A stretch of DNA of 64,000 nt from Spinacia oleracea (GCF_020520425.1 NC_079492.1:139938361-140002360); one strand, 5' to 3'. Numbered from the stretch's first letter, positions 31,672-44,999 are shown. Translations and numbers: made by a program. The notes: generated from the letters alone by a model not told the origin.

Positions 31672-34458
31672 ATTAAAAACTACAATTGAAAAGAATAAAC
31701 AAATAAATAACCATTCACAGTTTCTCTTAATAAACTTAAATTCTAGCATTCATGCATAATTCAATGTTTATTAAGCATTTTATTCAAGTTATGTGTTCCG
31801 GCAGGTGTGAATAAAATGATTCCAAGATCCTAAAATCATTGAAGAACTAAGCACAGTTTGTCGACTTAATCCTAGAACATCTTAGGTAAGCAAAAGCCTT
31901 TTGCTAATAGTCTAGAAACTATTCTTGGTTGATAGGTACGTCTAAGAACTTATTAGGTAAACCTATCGAATTTGCCACGACATAAAAGGACTCCTTACTT
32001 ATATCGTTGAGTTTCACCAAAACTAACATGTACTCACAATTATTTGTGTACCTTGCCCCTTTAGGACCAATAAGTAACACCTCGCTGAGCGAAAACTATT
32101 ACTAGATTGATGTAAAGGATATCCAAGCAAGTGTATATTTTGGCATGGCACCTTTTAACTCAATTTTTTTTAAGTTTGGAACTTAAGGCTCTTACTATGT
32201 TGGTTAGATTTTAAGTGAACTAAAATCCTTAATCATGCAACATAATCAAGCTTTTGATCTCATGCATTTTAAGACATATTTAAAGCAATAAATAACTTAA
32301 AACATGCATAAGATATTTGTGATCTAGTATGGCCCGACTTCATCTTGAAGCTTTGACTTCAAAGTCCGTCTTGAAAATCTCCGTGGGAGGCACCATTTTC
32401 TTCAAATAGGATAAGTTATAACTAATTACAACTATTTGATGGTACGCAGACCATATTTGAATTGAAAAACAACTTTGGTACTTTAGACCAATTACATTCA
32501 AATTAATGGTACGCAGACCATATTTTCTATCCTATTTGGGCCATACTAGTCACTTCATAACCTGCAAAACAGTACATATACAATATATACCATTCACCCA
32601 TTCATTATCATGAATGGCCCACATAGCTGGTTAGTTAAACACATTATGCATCACGTAAACATTTGCAGCAATTAATCAAGGGCACCAATAATCTACCAAT
32701 TATTCAGTCCTTATTAATTCTAATCGAGTTGTTTTAACCTTAAGGATTTGTAGACCTAATCAAGAGTTTATGACTAAAAAGTGCTCCCACTCAAACCAAT
32801 AAATTCATATGCTTTACTAATTTTAAACATAAAATTGTATTTCTAGTCTAACCGGAAACATACAAATTTAATTAAAATTTAAAGCTCATATAAATTTATA
32901 ATTGAATCCAAAAATTTAATTTAATTTCAGTCGCATTTAAATTAATTCATGATTTTAATTTTAGTAAAATAATTAGAATAAATTCCATTTATTATAATTA
33001 TAATATTCAAAATTAAAATCCAAGAAATTAATTCAAATTATTAATTTTAAAATTAATTAAAATTACGTGAACTGAAATTTTCAAATTAAACATTCAAAAC
33101 GATCTAATCGAAACGCAAACACCCTACGCGTTGCACGCCCATGGGCTGTACGCACACAGCCATTGCTGGCCATGTGCGCGCATCCCATGCGCTCGTTGCA
33201 TAGCTGCTGCTGTCCCATACGCAAGCCTCCGCACAGCGCCCACCGCACGCGAGCTATCGCTCGCAGCGCGCGCGCGTTACCGCGCTCGCTGGTGCGCGAG
33301 ATCGCTCGCTGGTGCGCGCGAGCCATCGCTCGCTGGGGCGCTGCATCGCTCGCTGGCGCGCGAGATCGCGCGCTGGCGCGCGAGATCGCTCGCTGGTGCG
33401 CGCGAGTGATGCTGGGCGCAGCGCTCGTGGCACGCGAGCTTGCGCTCGCTGCGCACGAGGCTGCGCGCTGTTGTGCGAGGCAGCGCGCGATGTGGCGCAG
33501 CTCGCTTGCTGCCCACACGCGACTGCCTTGGCTCGCCCCTCGCCCATGCCCATCCGTTCATTGCTCGTGGCACACGACACAAGGCAGGGCTGCTGCCTTG
33601 TGCTCGTGCACTACGGCCTTGCTCATTGCATTCGTGCCGCACGGGCGACGAGCTCCCTTGCTCGTCGTCGCATGCCCGCATTATACAACACCCCTTAAGG
33701 GTAACACGAAGCGTCCATTGCTTCGTGCGTGCAAGTTATTTGAACGAATCGCATAAAAATTTAAAATTTATATTTAAAATTAATGACAAATTAATAAATA
33801 TTATTAATTTCATAATTTTAGGGCGAAAAAATCGGAAATTTATTATCCAATTGATTTCCGATTGATATGGATTCAAGTCTAGGTCATAAAAATTTAAAAT
33901 TTATCGTAAATTTACAATTTTTATGGTGGTTTTTAATCATAGGTTTCTAATTAAATTACAATTAATTATGAAAATCAAATTAATTCTAAATTATTCTAAT
34001 TTTCAACAAATTAATCATAATTACAAATTAGATTGCATAATTAACAAGACTAGGCATTCAAACTTGTTAAACATATGCAGTAGGTCAATCAAAAATTCAA
34101 GATTTATCAACAAGAATCGCAAATATTTAATTTAACATCTTAAATTTACGAAATTTTGCATCCGAAAAACTAAAACCTTCGAAAAGTCATAGTTAGGCTT
34201 CGAATTTGAGAATTCTGGGTTCGGCAGAAAAATATTATTTTTGTCAAAATTTTAGAATGCCTTTTACATACGGAATTGACACAAAAATCACTCAATTCGG
34301 ATGAGTAATGAAGAAACTGCCGAAAAACTGCGTACATATATTTAAATAAACGCAATTTGCAATTAATTAACAATTACGAAAATTAATCACCCCTTTTAAT
34401 TCTTGCAAATTTGTAATATTTAACCATGTTCATGCAATTTAGATTATGAAAATAATAA
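31672..34458 (-). other. Leader of inner Copia with a GC-rich island
   Basis: Counterpart of 20,663-23,489. The island at about 33,110-33,720 consists of GCGCGAGATCGCTCGCTGG-type units whose number and arrangement differ from the outer copy; the 64-bp duplication of the outer copy is not repeated here. Flanking AT-rich parts are almost the same. Confidence 0.6.
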
Positions 34459-34475
34459 GGGGCTCGTGATACCAC
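34459..34475 (-). other. Primer binding site of inner Copia
   Basis: On the minus strand it reads GTGGTATCACGAGCCCC immediately after the 5' LTR, as in the outer element. Confidence 0.7.
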
Positions 34476-35815
34476 TGTTAGGTTATGATACATATGACAT
34501 TTACATAGATCATGCGGAAACAACCATTAACCCAGGAAACATATTATTTACACATAATCATATAGCATAATTAGATGCATACTCTTTGTTGCGTGCCTTC
34601 CCTAGCTGCGCCCGAACCGAACAAGAACAAGTCTTTTAGGACTCCAAGTGTCGTCCCTCCGTAGAAAGTCCACAGCACGTCCGGATCCGCCTTAAGATTG
34701 ACCAACTAGAATCGCCCTTAAGGTACTCAGAAAATTCGGCACTTTTGGGGCAAGATGGGTGTTTGAATTTTCTCTCAAAAACCTCACTTTTGAATACTTT
34801 GAAACTTATGTATAAATTATGACCCCTAGGCCTTTATTTATAGAGTTATGGAAAAGGAATCGTAATCCTAGTAGGATGCGAATTAATTGGAATTAGAATT
34901 CTACATGAATTCTACTTAATCAATTTATCCAATAGGAATAGACATTTAATCATACACTGACTCTTGCAGATTCAGGAATCTCGCATGAGCTCAAACTCAC
35001 ACACACACGCCAGCCACAAGGGCTGCCCACGCATGCGAGCAGCAGCCCACGCAGCGCGGCCCACGCATGCGTGGCCTTGTGCGCGCTGGGCTGTGGCGTG
35101 CGTGCTTGCTGGGCGATGGCCTGGCTTCGTGCTGGGCCTTCGTCCGGCAGGCCTCGTCCGATGCTAATTCGTACGATACGCTTCCGATTAAAATTCCATT
35201 TCCGGAATCTATTTCCGATACGAACAATATTCAATATTTCCGATTCCGGAATTAATTTCCGTTTCGAACAAATATTTAATATTTCCGTTTCCGGAATTAT
35301 TTTCCGATTCCGGCAATATTTCCGATTCTGACAATATTTCCGTTTCCGGCAATATTTCCGATTCTGGTAATATTTCCATTTCCAATAATATTTTCCGATA
35401 CGTACCATGTTTCCGTTTCCGGTAACATCTACGACTTGGATAATATTCATATTTCCGATACGATCCATATTTCCGTTTCCGGCAATATCATCGTTTCCGG
35501 AGTATTCATTTCTTGCCTGTGACGATCTTAGCTCCCACTGAAACCAAGATCCGTCGGTTCCGAATATTCATAGATGGAGTATTTAATGCCATTAAATACT
35601 TGATCCGTTTACGTACTATTTGTGTGACCCTACGGGTTCAGTCAAGAGTAAGCTGTGGATTAATATCATTAATTCCACTTGAACTGAAGCGGCCTCTAGC
35701 TAGGCATTCAGCTCACTTGATCTCACTGAATTATTAACTTGTTAATTAATACTGAACCGCATTTATTAGACTTAACATAGAATGCATACTTGGACCAAGG
35801 GCATTATTTCCTTCA
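34476..35815 (-). repeat. 5' LTR of inner Copia (1,340 bp)
   Basis: Matches 25,501-26,840 base for base in the sections compared. It contains the CGGAAA array (about 35,190-35,500) and the TATA box. Confidence 0.93.
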
Positions 35816-35820
35816 CAAAC

Positions 35821-37775
35821 TTCATCCAAAATCTGACAAATGTATCCTTGTGGGCTATCCAAAGGAAACAAAGGGGTATTACTTCTACAATACATCTGAG
35901 AACAAAGTGTTTGTTGCTCGAGATGGTGTCTTTTTGGAGAAGGATCACATTTCCAAAATGACAAGTGGGAGAAAAGTAGACCTCGAAGAAATTCGAGTCG
36001 AACAACAAACTCTAGAGAATGCTCAAGATGACATTCAAGATGAAACTCAGAGATCTTTAGAAGAATCTGGTGAGAATCATGGTCAATCTAGAAATGTTAC
36101 CCCGCGTAGATCGCAAAGATATAGATCTCAACCGGAAAGGTACTTAGGTATTTTGACGAACGAGAGCTATGACGTTCTATTACTTGAAAGTGATGAACCT
36201 GCGACTTACAAACAAGCTATGACGAGCCCTAGCTCCAAGCAGTGGCAAGAAGCCATGCAATCTGAATTAGACTCCATGTCTGAAAACCAAGTATGGGATT
36301 TGGTCGATTTGCCAGATGGCTACCAAGCCATTGGAAGCAAATGGGTTTTCAAACTGAAAAAGGACAAGGATGGGAAACTTGAAGTTTTCAAAGCTAGATT
36401 GGTTGCAAAAGGTTACAGGCAAGTCCACGGTGTGGATTACGATGAAACCTTTTCACCAGTTGCAATGCTAAAGTCTATTCGAATAATGTTAGCAATCGCT
36501 GCATATTACGATTACGAAATATGGCAGATGGATGTCAAAACTGCTTTCTTAAACGGCGTTTTAACAGAAACTGTGTTTATGACACAGCCTGAAGGTTTTG
36601 AGGATCCAAAGAATGCTAAAAAGGTATGCAAGCTAAAGAAGTCAATCTACGGATTGAAGCAGGCATCCAGGAGCTGGAATATACGTTTTGATGAAGCAGT
36701 CAGTGACTTTGGTTTCATCAAGAACGCGGACGAATCTTGTGTATACAAGAAGGTCAGTGGGAGCAAAATTGCTTTCCTAGTATTATATGTCGACGACATA
36801 TTGCTTATCGGAAATGACATTCCTATGTTGAACTCTGTCAAGATTTGGCTTGGGAAATGTTTTTCGATGAAGGATCTAGGAGAAGCACAGTACATATTGG
36901 GCATCAAGATTTACAGAGATAGATCTAAAAAGGTGATTGGACTTAGTCAAAGCACTTATATCAATAAGGTGCTTGATAGGTTCAAGATGGCGGACTCCAA
37001 GCGAGGCTACCTACCCATGTCTCATGGAATGACTCTAAGCAAGACTCAGTGCCCAAAAACACTTGATGAGCGTAGACGAATGAATGGGATTCCATATGCA
37101 TCATTGATTGGTTCAATAATGTATGCTATGATATGTACACGCCCGGATGTTGCGTACGCACTCAGTGCTACGAGCAGATACCAGTCAGACCCAGGAGAGG
37201 CGCATTGGACTGCTGCCAAGAACATTCTGAAGTACCTGAAAAGGCACAAAGATGACTTCCTGGTCTATGGTGGAGATGATGAATTAATTGTTAAAGGCTA
37301 TACGGACGCAAGTTTCCAAACCGACAAAGATGATTTCAGATCACAGTCTGGGTTTGTCTTCTGCCTCAACGGAGGAGCAGTAAGCTGGAAAAGTGCTAAG
37401 CAAAGCACCATTGCGGATTCTACAACTGAAGCGGAGTACATTGCTGCACATGAAGCAGCAAAGGAAGCTATATGGCTAAGGAAGTTCATAGGAGAACTTG
37501 GTGTAGTCCCCTCCATTAAAGGACCAATAGCCCTGTATTGTGATAATAACGGAGCTATTGCACAGGCAAAAGAGCCTAGACACCACCAGAGAGTCAAGCA
37601 TGTACTTCGTAGATTTCACCTTCTACGAGAGTTCGTTGAAAGAAAAGAAGTCGAGATAAGCAAAATTGGAACTGATGACAACATATCAGATCCATTAACT
37701 AAACCTCTGCCGCAAGCGAAGCACAACTCGCACACTGCAGCTATGGGAATCAAGCATATTGGAGAATGGCTTTGA
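35821..37775 (+). CDS. Copia gag-pol polyprotein, outer copy, part 2 (RT, RNase H)
   Basis: Continues the outer polyprotein on the far side of the inner insertion, at the codon split after base 25,500. It contains the end of integrase (HPKSDKCILVGYP), the RT (WVFKLKKDKDG, KARLVAKGY, WQMDVKTAFLNG, catalytic YVDDILLIG at about residue 994) and RNase H (YTDASFQTD, DSTTEAEYIAA, LYCDNNGAI, terminal KIGTDDNISDPLTKPL). No stop or frameshift is seen. The sequence agrees with the inner copy except for rare substitutions (for example KKVIG here, KKMIG there). Confidence 0.9.
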
Positions 37776-38639
37776 TGTCTCTGTTTAATGTTTTAAAGTT
37801 TTAGAGTTTAAATCTTTGTAAAACATCATTGGTTAATCATTCACAATAAATGAAAGGAATTCATTTTTCCATTTAATTTGTGGTTTATTAAATGATGAGT
37901 CCCTTCAACTTGACGATATATTCAAGATAGACTGTCAGGACCAGTCCCGTGACTAAGAAATGTCTATCAAGTGAACTTGAATGTCAAAGGTTGAAAATGG
38001 TCCCTAATCGGAGTTTTCTATAAAATTGGACGCATAGAAAACGTTAGACGATTAGAATGCAAGATGACTAGTAGTTCTGTTTCTTGAACTATGTGGACAT
38101 GGCAATGTCATAATCATTTGCATAGATACTTACTTTGGGAAGACTAGTATCGGACAAGACCTATGAAACTTTACTGTAAGAGATGAAAATCTGTCATAAG
38201 TAAATTTCATTAAATTATTAGACACTAAATCCTCAATACCTGAGTGATTTGAGATTACTTGTTTGAGAACTGGTTGCTTTGACGTTGACCAACCGTCGCA
38301 CCGTAAAAGGAGGCTATAAAGGCAACGCTCAGGTAATCACCTATCAAACGAAGTCTAATCTCAAGATCGCAAGATTGGGATTGTCCTCCCATAAATCGGG
38401 ATGAGATGCTTAAAAGTTGTACAAGGCCACTCGGAGAGCTAGAAACTGTGAAATGCATGGCCGTGCTCGGATGAATCATAGGCTATGATTATCTGTTTAT
38501 TTGATCAGTTGAACTCTGAAACCGAGGAACACCTCTGGACATAATAAGGATGACAACTCTTACCTTATGTTCAAGAGCAAGCATCGAGCGACAAAGGAAT
38601 TAGGAAATGCACACTTGTCCCTAAGGACAAGTGGGAGAC
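37776..38639 (+). other. 3' untranslated region and polypurine tract of outer Copia
   Basis: Non-coding; ends in AAGGACAAGTGGGAGAC (38,623-38,639), the polypurine tract priming plus-strand synthesis, directly before the LTR. Confidence 0.65.
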
Positions 38640-39980
38640 TGAAGGAAATAATGCCCTTGGTCCAAGTATGCATTCTATGTTAAGTCTAATAAATGCGGTT
38701 CAGTATTAATTAACAAGTTAATAATTCAGTGAGATCAAGTGAGCTGAATGCCTAGCTAGAGACCGCTTCAGTTCAAGTGGAATTAATGATATTAATCCAC
38801 AGCTTACTCTTGACTGAACCCGTAGGGTCACACAAATAGTACGTAAACGGATCAAGTATTTAATGGCATTAAATACTCCATCTATGAATATTCGGAACCG
38901 ACGGATCTTGGTTTCAGTGGGAGCTAAGATCGTCACAGGCAAGAAATGAATACTCCGGAAACGATGATATTGCCGGAAATGGAAATATGGATCGTATCGG
39001 AAATATGAATATTATCCAAGTCGTAGATGTTGCCGGAAACGGAAACATGGTACGTATCGGAAAATATTATTGGAAATGGAAATATTACCAGAATCGGAAA
39101 TATTGCCGGAAACGGAAATATTGTCAGAATCGGAAATATTACCGGAATCGGAAAATAATTCCGGAAACGGAAATATTAAATATTTGTTCGAAACGGAAAT
39201 TAATTCCGGAATCGGAAATATTAAATATTGTTCGTATCGGAAATAGATTCCGGAAATGGAAATTTAATCGGAAGCGTATCGTACGAATTAGCATCGGACG
39301 AGGCCTGCCGGACGAAGGCCCAGCACGAAGCCGGGCCATCGCCCAGCAAGCACGCACGCCACAAGCCCAGCGCGCACCAAGGCCACGGATGCGTGGGCCG
39401 CGCTGCGTGGGCTGCTGCTCGCATGCGCATGGGCAGCCCTTGTGGCTGCCGTGTGTGTGTGAGTTTGTGCTCATGCGTGATTCCTAAATCTACAAGAGTC
39501 AGTGTATGATTAAATTTCTATTCCTAATTGGATAAATTAATTAAATAGAATTCATGTAGGATTCTAATTTCAATTAATTCGTATCCTACTAGGATTACGA
39601 TTCCTTTTCCATAACTCTATAAATAAAGGCCTAGGGGTCATTATTTATACAACAAGTTTTAAGTATTCAAAACTAAGATTTTTAAGCAGAAAAATCAGCC
39701 AATATTCTTGCCTACCTAACCGAAAATATTAGAACCTTAAGGGCGATTCTAGTTGGTCAATCTTAAGGCGGATCCGGACGTGCTGTGGACTATCTACGGA
39801 GGGACGACACTTGGAGTCCTAAAGACTTGTTCTTGTTCGGTTCGGGCGCAGCAAGGGAGGGCACGCAACAAAGAGTATGCATCTAAATTATGCTATATGA
39901 TTATGTGTAAATAATATGTTTCCTGGCTTTATGGTTTTTCCGCATGATTTATGAACTGTCATATGAATCATAACCTAACA
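38640..39980 (+). repeat. 3' LTR of outer Copia (1,341 bp)
   Basis: Same as 19,305-20,645 except A at 39,157 in place of G at 19,822. TATA box at 39,618-39,625. Followed by the target duplication CCTCT. Confidence 0.93.
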
Positions 39981-41973
39981 CCTCTTACGCCACTGGTTAA
40001 GCCTGGTGGGGGTATTCGGCCTATTGCTGTGGGCACTATTTGGAGGCGCCTTGTTTCTAAGGTCGGCCGCGTTTAGGAAACTACTTTGGAGGTCTTCAGT
40101 TTGGAGTTCTTCAGCAGGTGGTGAGGCCATTCTCCATGCTGTCAACCGGTTGGTTGAGGCTCGTGGGGCCGATGTTGGCCTATCTTTGTTATTGGTGGAT
40201 TTTCAGAATGCTTTCAATTTAGTTGATCGATCGGCTTTGTTGCGTGAGGTTCGGCTCCATTGTCCTGCTCTTTCGCGTTGGGTTGAATTCTGCTACTCTT
40301 CTCCAGCGCGGCTGTATTATGGGGAGCATACCCTGTGGTCTTGTCAGGGTGTGCAGCAAGGGGATCCTCTCGGCCCTTTGCTTTTTCTCTGGTTCTACAT
40401 CCATTGGTGTGTCGAATTAGAGATTCATTTGATCTATCTCTTCAGGCTTGGTACTTAGACGATGGCACTATCGTTGGTGACACTTTGGTGGTTGGACAGG
40501 TCTTGGAGTTGATTTCGGAGGAGGGTCCTCGTTTAGGTCTCCATGTTAATGTTGAGAAGACGGAGGTTTTCTGGCTTTCGGAGGACCCACGCAGTCGTCT
40601 AGATGGTGTCTTTCCTACGGATATTGCTCGTCCTGCGCTTGGTGTTAAGTTGCTTGGTGGCCCAGTCAGTACGGATTCCTCTTTTTGTAGGGAGTTGGTT
40701 TCGCAGCGTGTGTCGAAGACTGTTGTGTTGATGGATGCTGTAGCCAAGCTTAATGATCCCCAGTGTGAGTTGTTGCTTCTTCGTGCGTGTACTAGAGTTT
40801 CTAAGCTCTACTTTGCTATGCGCACTTGTCCGCCTTATCTTTTCGAAGCGGCCCAATTATCTTTTGATGTGGCTCTGCGGGCTTCTTTAGAGCGCATCGT
40901 GGCTGCTTCGGGACCTGGGTTTGGTGTTGCAATGGCGCCTTGCCACCTTGCCTTATTCTTATGGAGGATTGGGTGTTTATTCAGCTGGTGATGTTCGGCA
41001 TTATGCTTTTCTTGCATCCCGTTTGCAGGCTTCTGGTTTGCGGATTCGCTTCTACGGCTTTCAGGTGTTGATGGTCCGGGACCGGCCTTTGATGATGCTC
41101 TTGGTCTTTTCAATAGGATCGTGGAGACCGACCTTATGCGTAGCCCTAGTGAGATCGCTGCCCCCAGACTCATGAAGAAATTGGCAGACATATATTTCAC
41201 GAAGGTTACTGCTGATGCGGAATCCGCCTACTCCTTATCTTCACGTCTTGTTGCCCTATGGGAATCACAGCAGGGGGATCACTCCTCAGCTTGGTTGCGG
41301 GCAGTCCCCAACTCGGGGTTAGGCCAGACTATGAACGGTAAGACTTATCGTTCGGTTCTTTGCTATCGGTTGGGTATTCCGTTGTTCTCTGATTCGACGC
41401 CGTGTTCAGCTTGCTCTCGGGTTTTCGACGGGGACATTTATGGGGATCATGCCGTGTCTTGTGCTGGGATTGTGGGTATCAAACATAGACATAATGTTGT
41501 TCGTGATACCCTTTTGGATATTTGCTATCGGTCGGGGATTTCTGCTCGCAAGGAGGTTGATGTTGGGCTGACTAGTGGGAGTGATGGAGCTCTTCGTCCT
41601 AAAGATATATTGCTTTACTCATGGGATGGAGGTCTAGATGTGTGTGTGGACTTGACTGGGTCTTCCCCTATGACGCAATCTGGGTTGTCAGGCTTCGTTC
41701 CGGGTCGGGTTGTGGCGGTTGCAGCGCAGCGGAAGCAGGATAAGTATGCGGCACGTTGTAGGGCTTTGGGTTACGGTTTCTCTCCTTTTTCCTTCTTTTC
41801 TTTTCGGGAATTAGAGAAAGGGGTTGTTTCTTTGATGAAGCGGGTCCAGACGTACTCCAGGGCTCAAGACATTGGGGCACGGGCAACTGCCCACATTTTC
41901 AGCAGGATCGGGTTCGCCATAGCTAGAGGAGTGGGGGCCCCAGATTGTATCTCGGCTCCCCTCCAACTTCTAG
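39981..41973 (+). pseudogene. RT, CCHC and endonuclease half of the copy B protein
   Basis: Resumes exactly after the Copia target duplication. In order: PGGGIRPIAVGTIWRRLVSK, RT motif A (LLLVDFQNAFNLVDR, Asp at 40,198), VQQGDPLGPLLF, and the catalytic YLDDGT (40,452-40,469). A thumb region follows, then the knuckle CSACSRVF/YGDHAVSC (41,402-41,462), RPKDILLYSWDGG (copy A has RPAD), CVDLTGSSP and RKQDKYAARC. The reading frame shifts near 40,065, 40,386, 40,935, 41,040 and 41,940. All domains are recognisable but no continuous protein can be made. The family stop is TAG at 41,971-41,973. Confidence 0.75.
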
Positions 41974-42027
41974 TAGTACACTTGTTCTTTGTAGCTTGTT
42001 AAGCTTGTAACGTTTTGGTGGTTTCCT

Positions 42028-42173
<146 letters not shown>

Positions 42174-42386
42174 GAAAGGGTGAATACTAAAAGGGTAAAA
42201 TTGTATTTTCCTTCACTAAATACGGGCGTTTTTGGAAAAACGCGGACGTCGTATAAAAATCCTGTAGTTTTTCCCTTATCTAAAATTTTTAAATAAAGTT
42301 GAAACTATTAAAAAAAATATTGAGGCCCCTATTTTTATAATATTCACAAATTGGCACCGGGCCTCTGATTTGCTTGGGCCGGGCCT
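42174..42386. other. Right end of the hAT-like element
   Basis: Contains the AAAGGGTAAAATTG / ACGGGCGTTTTTGG arm that is inverted relative to 13,700-13,775, and the terminal GGGCCGGGCC motif. Non-coding. Confidence 0.45.
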
Positions 42387-42394
42387 GTGTGGAG

Positions 42395-42625
42395 GATGAC
42401 TTTAACAAATGAGAGTCAGATTACAAGGTGATTACTATCTCTGTAATTTTATTTTATTTGCGTTGTAAGTAGTTTGTAAGAGCTAGTAGTGCTCATTTTA
42501 GTAGCTTTGGATGTGTAAGGGTCTTGATCGTGCCCCAAAACTTAAGTAGTTTTAGTATCAGTTGTAAGTCGTGAACTATTTAAATATTGTATGTTTATCC
42601 GATGTCAAAAAAAAATAAAAAATAC
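42395..42625 (+). repeat. Right part of the split poly-A-ended repeat
   Basis: Resumes after the possible 8-bp duplication, runs about 210 bp and ends in TTTATCCGATGTC followed by an A-rich tail (42,606-42,622), the form of a retroposon 3' end. No flanking target duplication was identified. Confidence 0.4.
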
Positions 42626-42992
42626 TTATGTGATTTTCTTCCCATATATGTTACGGAGTACATACAAACCCGGAGATGTTTTTAACCATTATTATTAATT
42701 TTAACTTTTAAAATCCTACAGTAATTCCAACAGAAATTGGAAACTCTCCTCCCTCTTAAGTCTATATAGAAGTACCTTCAAAAAAAAAAAAAAGTCTATA
42801 TATAAGTTACAACCCCACCGCCTCCCTAATTCTTACAACCCCACCGCCCCCCTAATTCTTAAAGAAATTGGAAACTCTTCTACTAGTTCTATGCTTCTAT
42901 CTGCTCCCTCCCACCTATTTCGTATATAAACTACAAATCTACTGAGAGATCTATACATCTCCTTCTCTTCTGTGCGCCTTGTCGGATCCACA
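42626..42992. other. Spacer with a short tandem repeat and promoter-like sequence
   Basis: A unit TTACAACCCCACCGCC...CCCTAATTCTTA occurs twice (about 42,806-42,861). TATATAAACTAC near 42,923 and the pyrimidine-rich sequence after it look like a plant core promoter and leader cut by the CACTA insertion. The other side of the target resumes at 47,228 and gains a possible splice donor (TTGGTAAGC, about 47,258). No coding part was identified. Confidence 0.35.
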
Positions 42993-43018
42993 CACTACTA
43001 CAATTTCCGTGGTTTTGC

Positions 43019-43275
43019 GACGCTTTTTAAGCTGATTTTCGACGCAAATAGGCGTCGGCAAAAGTATCCTCGACGCCTACGCTTAGGCGTCGAGAAAACG
43101 TGAGTCGAGAATTCCCGACGCCTTTAGGCGCCGAAAATCGCGATGCCTTACTGCGTCTACCCTTCTTCCCATGCGTCGAAAACCCCGACGATTATCCTCG
43201 TCCAGAATGTTGTACCAGGCGTCGACAAATGCTAGATTACCCTCCCTTTCTGCATCCCTTTTCTCGACGCTCTTT
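43019..43275. repeat. CACTA left subterminal repeats
   Basis: At least eight copies of GGCGTCG/CGACGCC with one or two changes, partly palindromic. Matching motifs lie on the right side at about 47,090-47,210. Confidence 0.7.
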
Positions 43276-43679
43276 GGTGTCCACACATTTTTTACGACAA
43301 TTTTTTTGCCCCAAACTGCTCTTGTGGACTTTTTTTTAATTTATTGAGCAAGATTGTATCCAAAATTATTTGTAAGCCCTTTTTTTAACTTATACAACGA
43401 TAAGAATATAGTTCAGTAAAATTTATTATAAATTTAAAATTAAAGCAACTTTTAAACTTGAATTTAGAATGAATATCTTCAATCGTACTTTAAATTAACT
43501 TAAAATTAGTAGTTAAAATACATTGTACATGGACATTACTAACCAAAATCCATATAGATAATACGTGCATGTTACTACCAAACTCCTATCCAAAGAATTC
43601 AAAACATCATCGTAAATACAAATTGTAATTACTAAACCCAAGAAAAACTAAAGTCAAAAGAAACTAAATTCTAAAAATA

Positions 43680-44999
43680 CTTAGTCTATGAAGCTCGGGT
43701 GTCCAGTCTTCATTCTCCCATTCTCCCAGTGCACCTTCATCACGTTGGACAATCTTCGGAGAAAAATACAAAATGTAATAAGTACAAATTAAATATTATT
43801 ACTCAAAATAAACAAAGTTTAGAGTAATTCTAGTTTAGAAAAGTAATTCTCTAAAGAAATATTAATTAATCAACATATATAGGGTGAACCACTACAGTCA
43901 ACATATTGTGACTTTGTGAGCAAGCTTCAAATGAGAAGAACGATGACTATGTCACAGACCTTCAGAATAAAAGACATTAAAAGAAATTATTGCAAGCATG
44001 AAATCAGACCTGTGTTCCAAACATAATACTCTGGAAGTCTCCTCCAACATAGAGTGATAGATAAATGATGAACCCTAGCTTTGGCTTTCAGATATATCAG
44101 CATTTCCATTCTGAATTTTGTATTTGAAAAAATAGCTCGAATTTCATGAAAACTCACATTTGCCTCAGCCGTGGCTTCCCCAACAGAGACATCTAACATG
44201 TCTTCTTAATTGAAAGCCAAAATCCACATTTAGGAAAATCTTCATTGTCAGCATCACAGAGCATGGAAAAAACTTATTATGTTAGTTCTGTTTAAGAAGG
44301 ATAATATCAAATGGAGAAAGTTCAAAATTGACTCTAACAAAACAGAAAGCAGTTGAATTTATTAATGTATCCAATACCAATAATCTATAAATCAGGAACA
44401 TTAATAAAAAAAAGAAACATCAAAATTCTTAGCAGCAACATCGATTAATATGCTAGTATCCTCACTCATCGAACAAATATTATAAGAAAAAACTGAACAA
44501 TAAAAGATTGCAAAACCAAGAAACAAAATTTCAGTCAAATTTATCGAAATCAGTCCAAGTAAACTCCAGTACCTAATTACCCATTTGAAGCCCATCAAAT
44601 TGTTTTGCATAATTTTCAATAATGTCAAGTTTGCTCCCATTTTCCCTCTATTGCTTACACTATTGCGTGCCACCAAAATAACATGTTAATTGAATGATCG
44701 ATTAACTTGGTAGTTAACATGGCAAGAGTTTAACTTTGTTTCATTTGCGGTTGAGCTAGCAGAAATTTTAACAGTGAAAACTGGTTATCAAATGAAAATT
44801 TCAATGGATGTAGCCAACTTCATCCTGTATTTTGGAGTAACTTATTAATCATGCATGGTTTCATGTCAATTGTCCTAATATGTATCTATCTATATTGTCA
44901 AGCAGAAAATGTTTCATACTATAGAGGTATTGGCCTCAGACTCACCCATTTAGGTGAAATCACACATCTTTCACCTTCTATTGGCTTGTATTCTGGCAC
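43680..44999 (-). pseudogene. Unrecognised captured exon-like pieces inside the CACTA element
   Basis: Three minus-strand segments look like exons. About 43,683-43,752 reads NVMKVHWENGRMKTGHP and then a stop. 44,015-44,199 reads MLDVSVGEATAEANVSF to LPEYYVWNTG before a GT. About 44,938-45,026 reads YYPGRWVYGAREVPEYK to VSLRPIPL and a stop. I do not recognise the parent gene or genes. They may be later exons of the captured DnaJ gene or of another gene. Confidence 0.4.

Larger units (their letters stand above)
25501..35815 (-). mobile_element. Inner Ty1-copia retrotransposon, 10.3 kb, same family, opposite strand
   Basis: Target duplication CAAAC (25,496-25,500 and 35,816-35,820). LTRs of 1,340 bp at both ends, primer binding site, polypurine tract and an uninterrupted polyprotein are all present. 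The LTRs gave no difference in the parts I compared, and the open frames within them translate identically. This complete element inserted recently into the integrase region of a relative. Confidence 0.94.
19305..39980 (+). mobile_element. Outer Ty1-copia retrotransposon, 10.36 kb, split by a second Copia
   Basis: Target duplication CCTCT (19,300-19,304 and 39,981-39,985). LTRs start TG and end CA. A primer binding site complementary to initiator tRNA-Met follows the 5' LTR; a polypurine tract precedes the 3' LTR. Without the inner element (25,501-35,815 plus 5 bp) it is 10,356 bp. The domain order protease, integrase, RT, RNase H defines Ty1-copia; sequences resemble the TNT1-94-like polyproteins of plants. 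The only LTR difference noticed is G at 19,822 versus A at 39,157, so insertion is very recent. Confidence 0.93.

Noticed and set aside
31672-31749. Upstream start (MLEFKFIKRN) for the Copia polyprotein
   Set aside because: The added 26 residues look like translated leader; gag proteins of this family begin near MANNNSFNIRS.
43019-43275. CRISPR-like repeat array
   Set aside because: The GGCGTCG motifs are short, unevenly spaced and in both orientations inside a CACTA end; this is a plant transposon subterminal region.
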